From Oscillospiraceae bacterium (GTDB lineage: Bacteria; Bacillota_A; Clostridia; Oscillospirales; Oscillospiraceae): a stretch of 7,602 nucleotides of DNA. A program made the position numbers and the translations under genes. Below the pieces are notes generated by a model. It was not told where the DNA came from. It did not search any database and was given only the letters and a program-made list of their open reading frames with translations. The stretch covers positions 1 through 7,602 of the forward strand of contig JAEDOJ010000072.1 of the NCBI GenBank assembly GCA_016302015.1. The letters are read 5' to 3'. Below, piece after piece: positions 6,643 to 7,602 of this stretch (position 1 is its first letter; every line of letters begins with the position of its first letter).

Positions 6643-6672
6643 ATTGTATCATATGACAAGGGGCGTTGACAA
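6643..6672 (-). promoter_or_regulatory. Predicted promoter of the FemABX-family gene
   Basis: On the minus strand, TTGTCA (6672-6667), an 18-base spacer and TACAAT (6648-6643) resemble a sigma-A promoter, with a leader of about 36 bases. The heptamer TGACAAG occurs twice on the plus strand (6654-6660 and 6667-6673), the second overlapping the -35. The 102 bases between spoIIR and this gene contain no convincing terminator, so read-through from spoIIR is possible. Confidence 0.6.
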
Positions 6673-6702
6673 GACATTTTTCCGGAAGCTCTGATTTCCC
6701 TG

Positions 6703-7314
6703 TCAGGAGAGCCAGTCCAGAAGGCTCTGCAACCACTCAAAGGACTTGAACCGCAGGCGGTATTCCTCTTCTCCCCCGGTAATCAGATTCGTTTCCTCAG
6801 AATTAAACCCTCCAACCTCCGCATACTCCTCCACCAGCTCCGCCGTTGCGGCGGTGCAGAGGGAGGGAAACACCACGCACCACCAGTTTTTCCCCTGTGC
6901 CGCCCCGATGTTCACACGGAGGGCAGGATAGGTCCCCGCCGGGAGCGTAAAGGTATCATAATAACGGGTTTGGAATACTTCCCTTCCCAGAGAGACTTCC
7001 ACAGAGTAATCCGACCCTTCCGCTGCAAGCTGCTCCAGAGCGGCAGCCTGAATTTCATCCAAATGCGTGCGGAGAAGCTCCCCGGCCGCCTTTGCGTCGG
7101 CACAGCCGGCGGTCAGGTCGCTGACCTTCCCCAGCACCGCATCCCGCACCCGCAGCTTCTGCGCCTGATCCTCCTCGCTGTCGGAATTGGCCACCACATG
7201 GAGCCGCAGGGTTTTCTCCGCCAAGTCCTGCTGGGTGAGCTTTGTTTCTACGGATAAGAGACAAAACGCCGTAAAAAACACAAGAATTAACCAAAGAAAA
7301 ATTCGAGATTTCAT
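6703..7314 (-). CDS. spoIIR: Stage II sporulation protein R
   Basis: This 203-residue exported protein is close to the usual SpoIIR length of about 220. SpoIIR is made in the forespore, secreted into the intermembrane space, and triggers the membrane protease SpoIIGA to process pro-sigma-E in the mother cell (Bacillus knowledge). The N-terminus has a signal or anchor segment at 5-21 (IFLWLILVFFTAFCLL). The family signatures are LRLHVVANSDSEEDQAQKLRVRDAVL (36-61, read in two parts) and the C-terminal YPALRVNIGAAQGKNWWCVVFP (129-150, also in two parts), ending in the conserved C153 of SLC. The ATG at 7314 is preferred because the hydrophobic segment follows MKSR directly. An in-frame ATG at 7329 would add MDGVF and lies in a hairpin arm. 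Neither start has a strong SD; GGTG 5 bases before 7314 is the best. It lies downstream of ispE on the same strand and probably has its own sigma-F promoter. Confidence 0.93.
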   Translation of the reverse strand: MKSRIFLWLILVFFTAFCLLSVETKLTQQDLAEKTLRLHVVANSDSEEDQAQKLRVRDAVLGKVSDLTAGCADAKAAGELLRTHLDEIQAAALEQLAAEGSDYSVEVSLGREVFQTRYYDTFTLPAGTYPALRVNIGAAQGKNWWCVVFPSLCTAATAELVEEYAEVGGFNSEETNLITGGEEEYRLRFKSFEWLQSLLDWLS

Positions 7315-7359
7315 AAAAACACCGTCCATATGTAATTTCTTACATTATGGACGGTGTTT
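7315..7359 (-). terminator. Long hairpin with U-tract: intrinsic terminator of ispE
   Basis: On the minus strand, AAACACCGTCCATA (7359-7346) pairs perfectly with TATGGACGGTGTTT (7330-7317). After a single bulged A (7345) the stem continues TGTAA (7344-7340) with TTACA (7335-7331), closing a GAAA tetraloop (7339-7336). The stem is followed by a T run (7319-7315) that ends directly against the spoIIR ATG. It begins 7 bases after the ispE stop codon. The plus strand has no comparable T run, so it should act only on minus-strand transcripts. Confidence 0.8.
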
Positions 7360-7372
7360 GGGCTGATTATAC
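7343..7372 (-). promoter_or_regulatory. Predicted sigma-F-type promoter of spoIIR
   Basis: On the minus strand, GTATA (7372-7368) is followed by exactly 15 bases and then GTCCATAATG (7352-7343). The sigma-F consensus as I recall it is GYATA-N15-GGnnAnAnTR, so only the second G of the -10 is off. The -35 overlaps the last codon and stop of ispE (GTA TAA), and the -10 lies in the upstream arm of the terminator hairpin. Transcription would begin near 7336, in the hairpin loop, so the sporulation mRNA would lack the upstream arm. spoIIR is a known sigma-F target in Bacillus. Confidence 0.6.
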
Positions 7373-7602
7373 AGATTTTGCGATATAAACCTTAGGATAA
7401 TTTTCCTTCAGCATGGAGCAGGCCACCGCTGCATATTCAAAGGAATCGAAAATGCCGAATACCGCGCTACCGCTGCCGGTCATCTGCGCCCCATAGGCAC
7501 CGTAGGACATGAGGATGGATTTGATATAGTTCAGCTCCGGAAGCTCGTCCGTCAGCGCCTGCTCAAAAACGTTGCACAGGTTCTTGCCTATCTCCTCCAA
7601 AT
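7367..7602 (-). CDS. ispE: 4-diphosphocytidyl-2-C-methyl-D-erythritol kinase (IspE), C-terminal fragment
   Basis: Only the last 77 codons are in the window; the gene continues beyond the right edge. IspE phosphorylates CDP-methylerythritol in the MEP isoprenoid pathway in the cytoplasm. The fragment contains the GHMP-kinase C-terminal glycine motif, YGAQMTGSGSAVFGIF at residues 36-51 of the visible part. It is preceded by the IspE-like LCNVFEQAL segment and followed by the final helix and strand (ACSMLKENYPKVYIAKSV). The TTG at the right edge (7600-7598) is read as an internal leucine, not a start. The stop codon TAA (7369-7367) overlaps the proposed -35 of the spoIIR promoter, and an intrinsic terminator follows. 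The fold is clear; IspE rather than another GHMP kinase is favoured by the MTGSGSAVFG motif. Confidence 0.88.
   Translation of the reverse strand, partial: LEEIGKNLCNVFEQALTDELPELNYIKSILMSYGAYGAQMTGSGSAVFGIFDSFEYAAVACSMLKENYPKVYIAKSV

Overview
The window reads as a chromosomal housekeeping segment from a spore-forming Firmicute of class Clostridia. It has an AddAB recombination nuclease, the sporulation signal protein SpoIIR, a FemABX-type peptidoglycan transferase, canonical SD sequences (AAGGAGGT, AAGAGGTG) and sigma-A-like promoters. The fairly GC-rich coding style (many GGC, CTG, GCC codons) with AT-rich intergenic regions suggests a gut Oscillospiraceae/Ruminococcaceae-like lineage. That placement is inference, not a database match.

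Layout from left to right: the first codons of addA (minus, cut by the left edge) overlap the end of addB (minus), and the pair forms one addBA transcription unit. A divergent 185-base region then holds back-to-back promoters for addB and for a plus-strand gene encoding a membrane-anchored, Ig-domain-bearing polysaccharide deacetylase. A 209-base regulatory region follows, with a weak terminator, an operator-like palindrome, two tandem promoters and a structured leader. It drives a small plus-strand gene for an 86-residue HPr-like protein. A strong bidirectional terminator separates it from a convergent minus-strand FemABX gene, which has its own promoter. Upstream of that on the minus strand are spoIIR and the 3' end of ispE, separated by a long hairpin that appears to combine an ispE terminator with a sigma-F-type spoIIR promoter.

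Two genes are probably peptidoglycan-directed (deacetylase and Fem transferase), one is for repair (addBA), one for forespore-to-mother-cell signalling (spoIIR), and one for isoprenoid synthesis (ispE). Nearly every gene has its own promoter or terminator, so only addB-addA looks like a classic operon here. There is no mobile element, CRISPR array, rRNA or tRNA. The most interesting features are regulatory: the two-hairpin leader that buries the SD of the HPr-like gene, and the terminator/sporulation-promoter overlap before spoIIR. AddB also lacks a recognisable Walker A motif, and the HPr-like protein lacks the phosphocarrier histidine.
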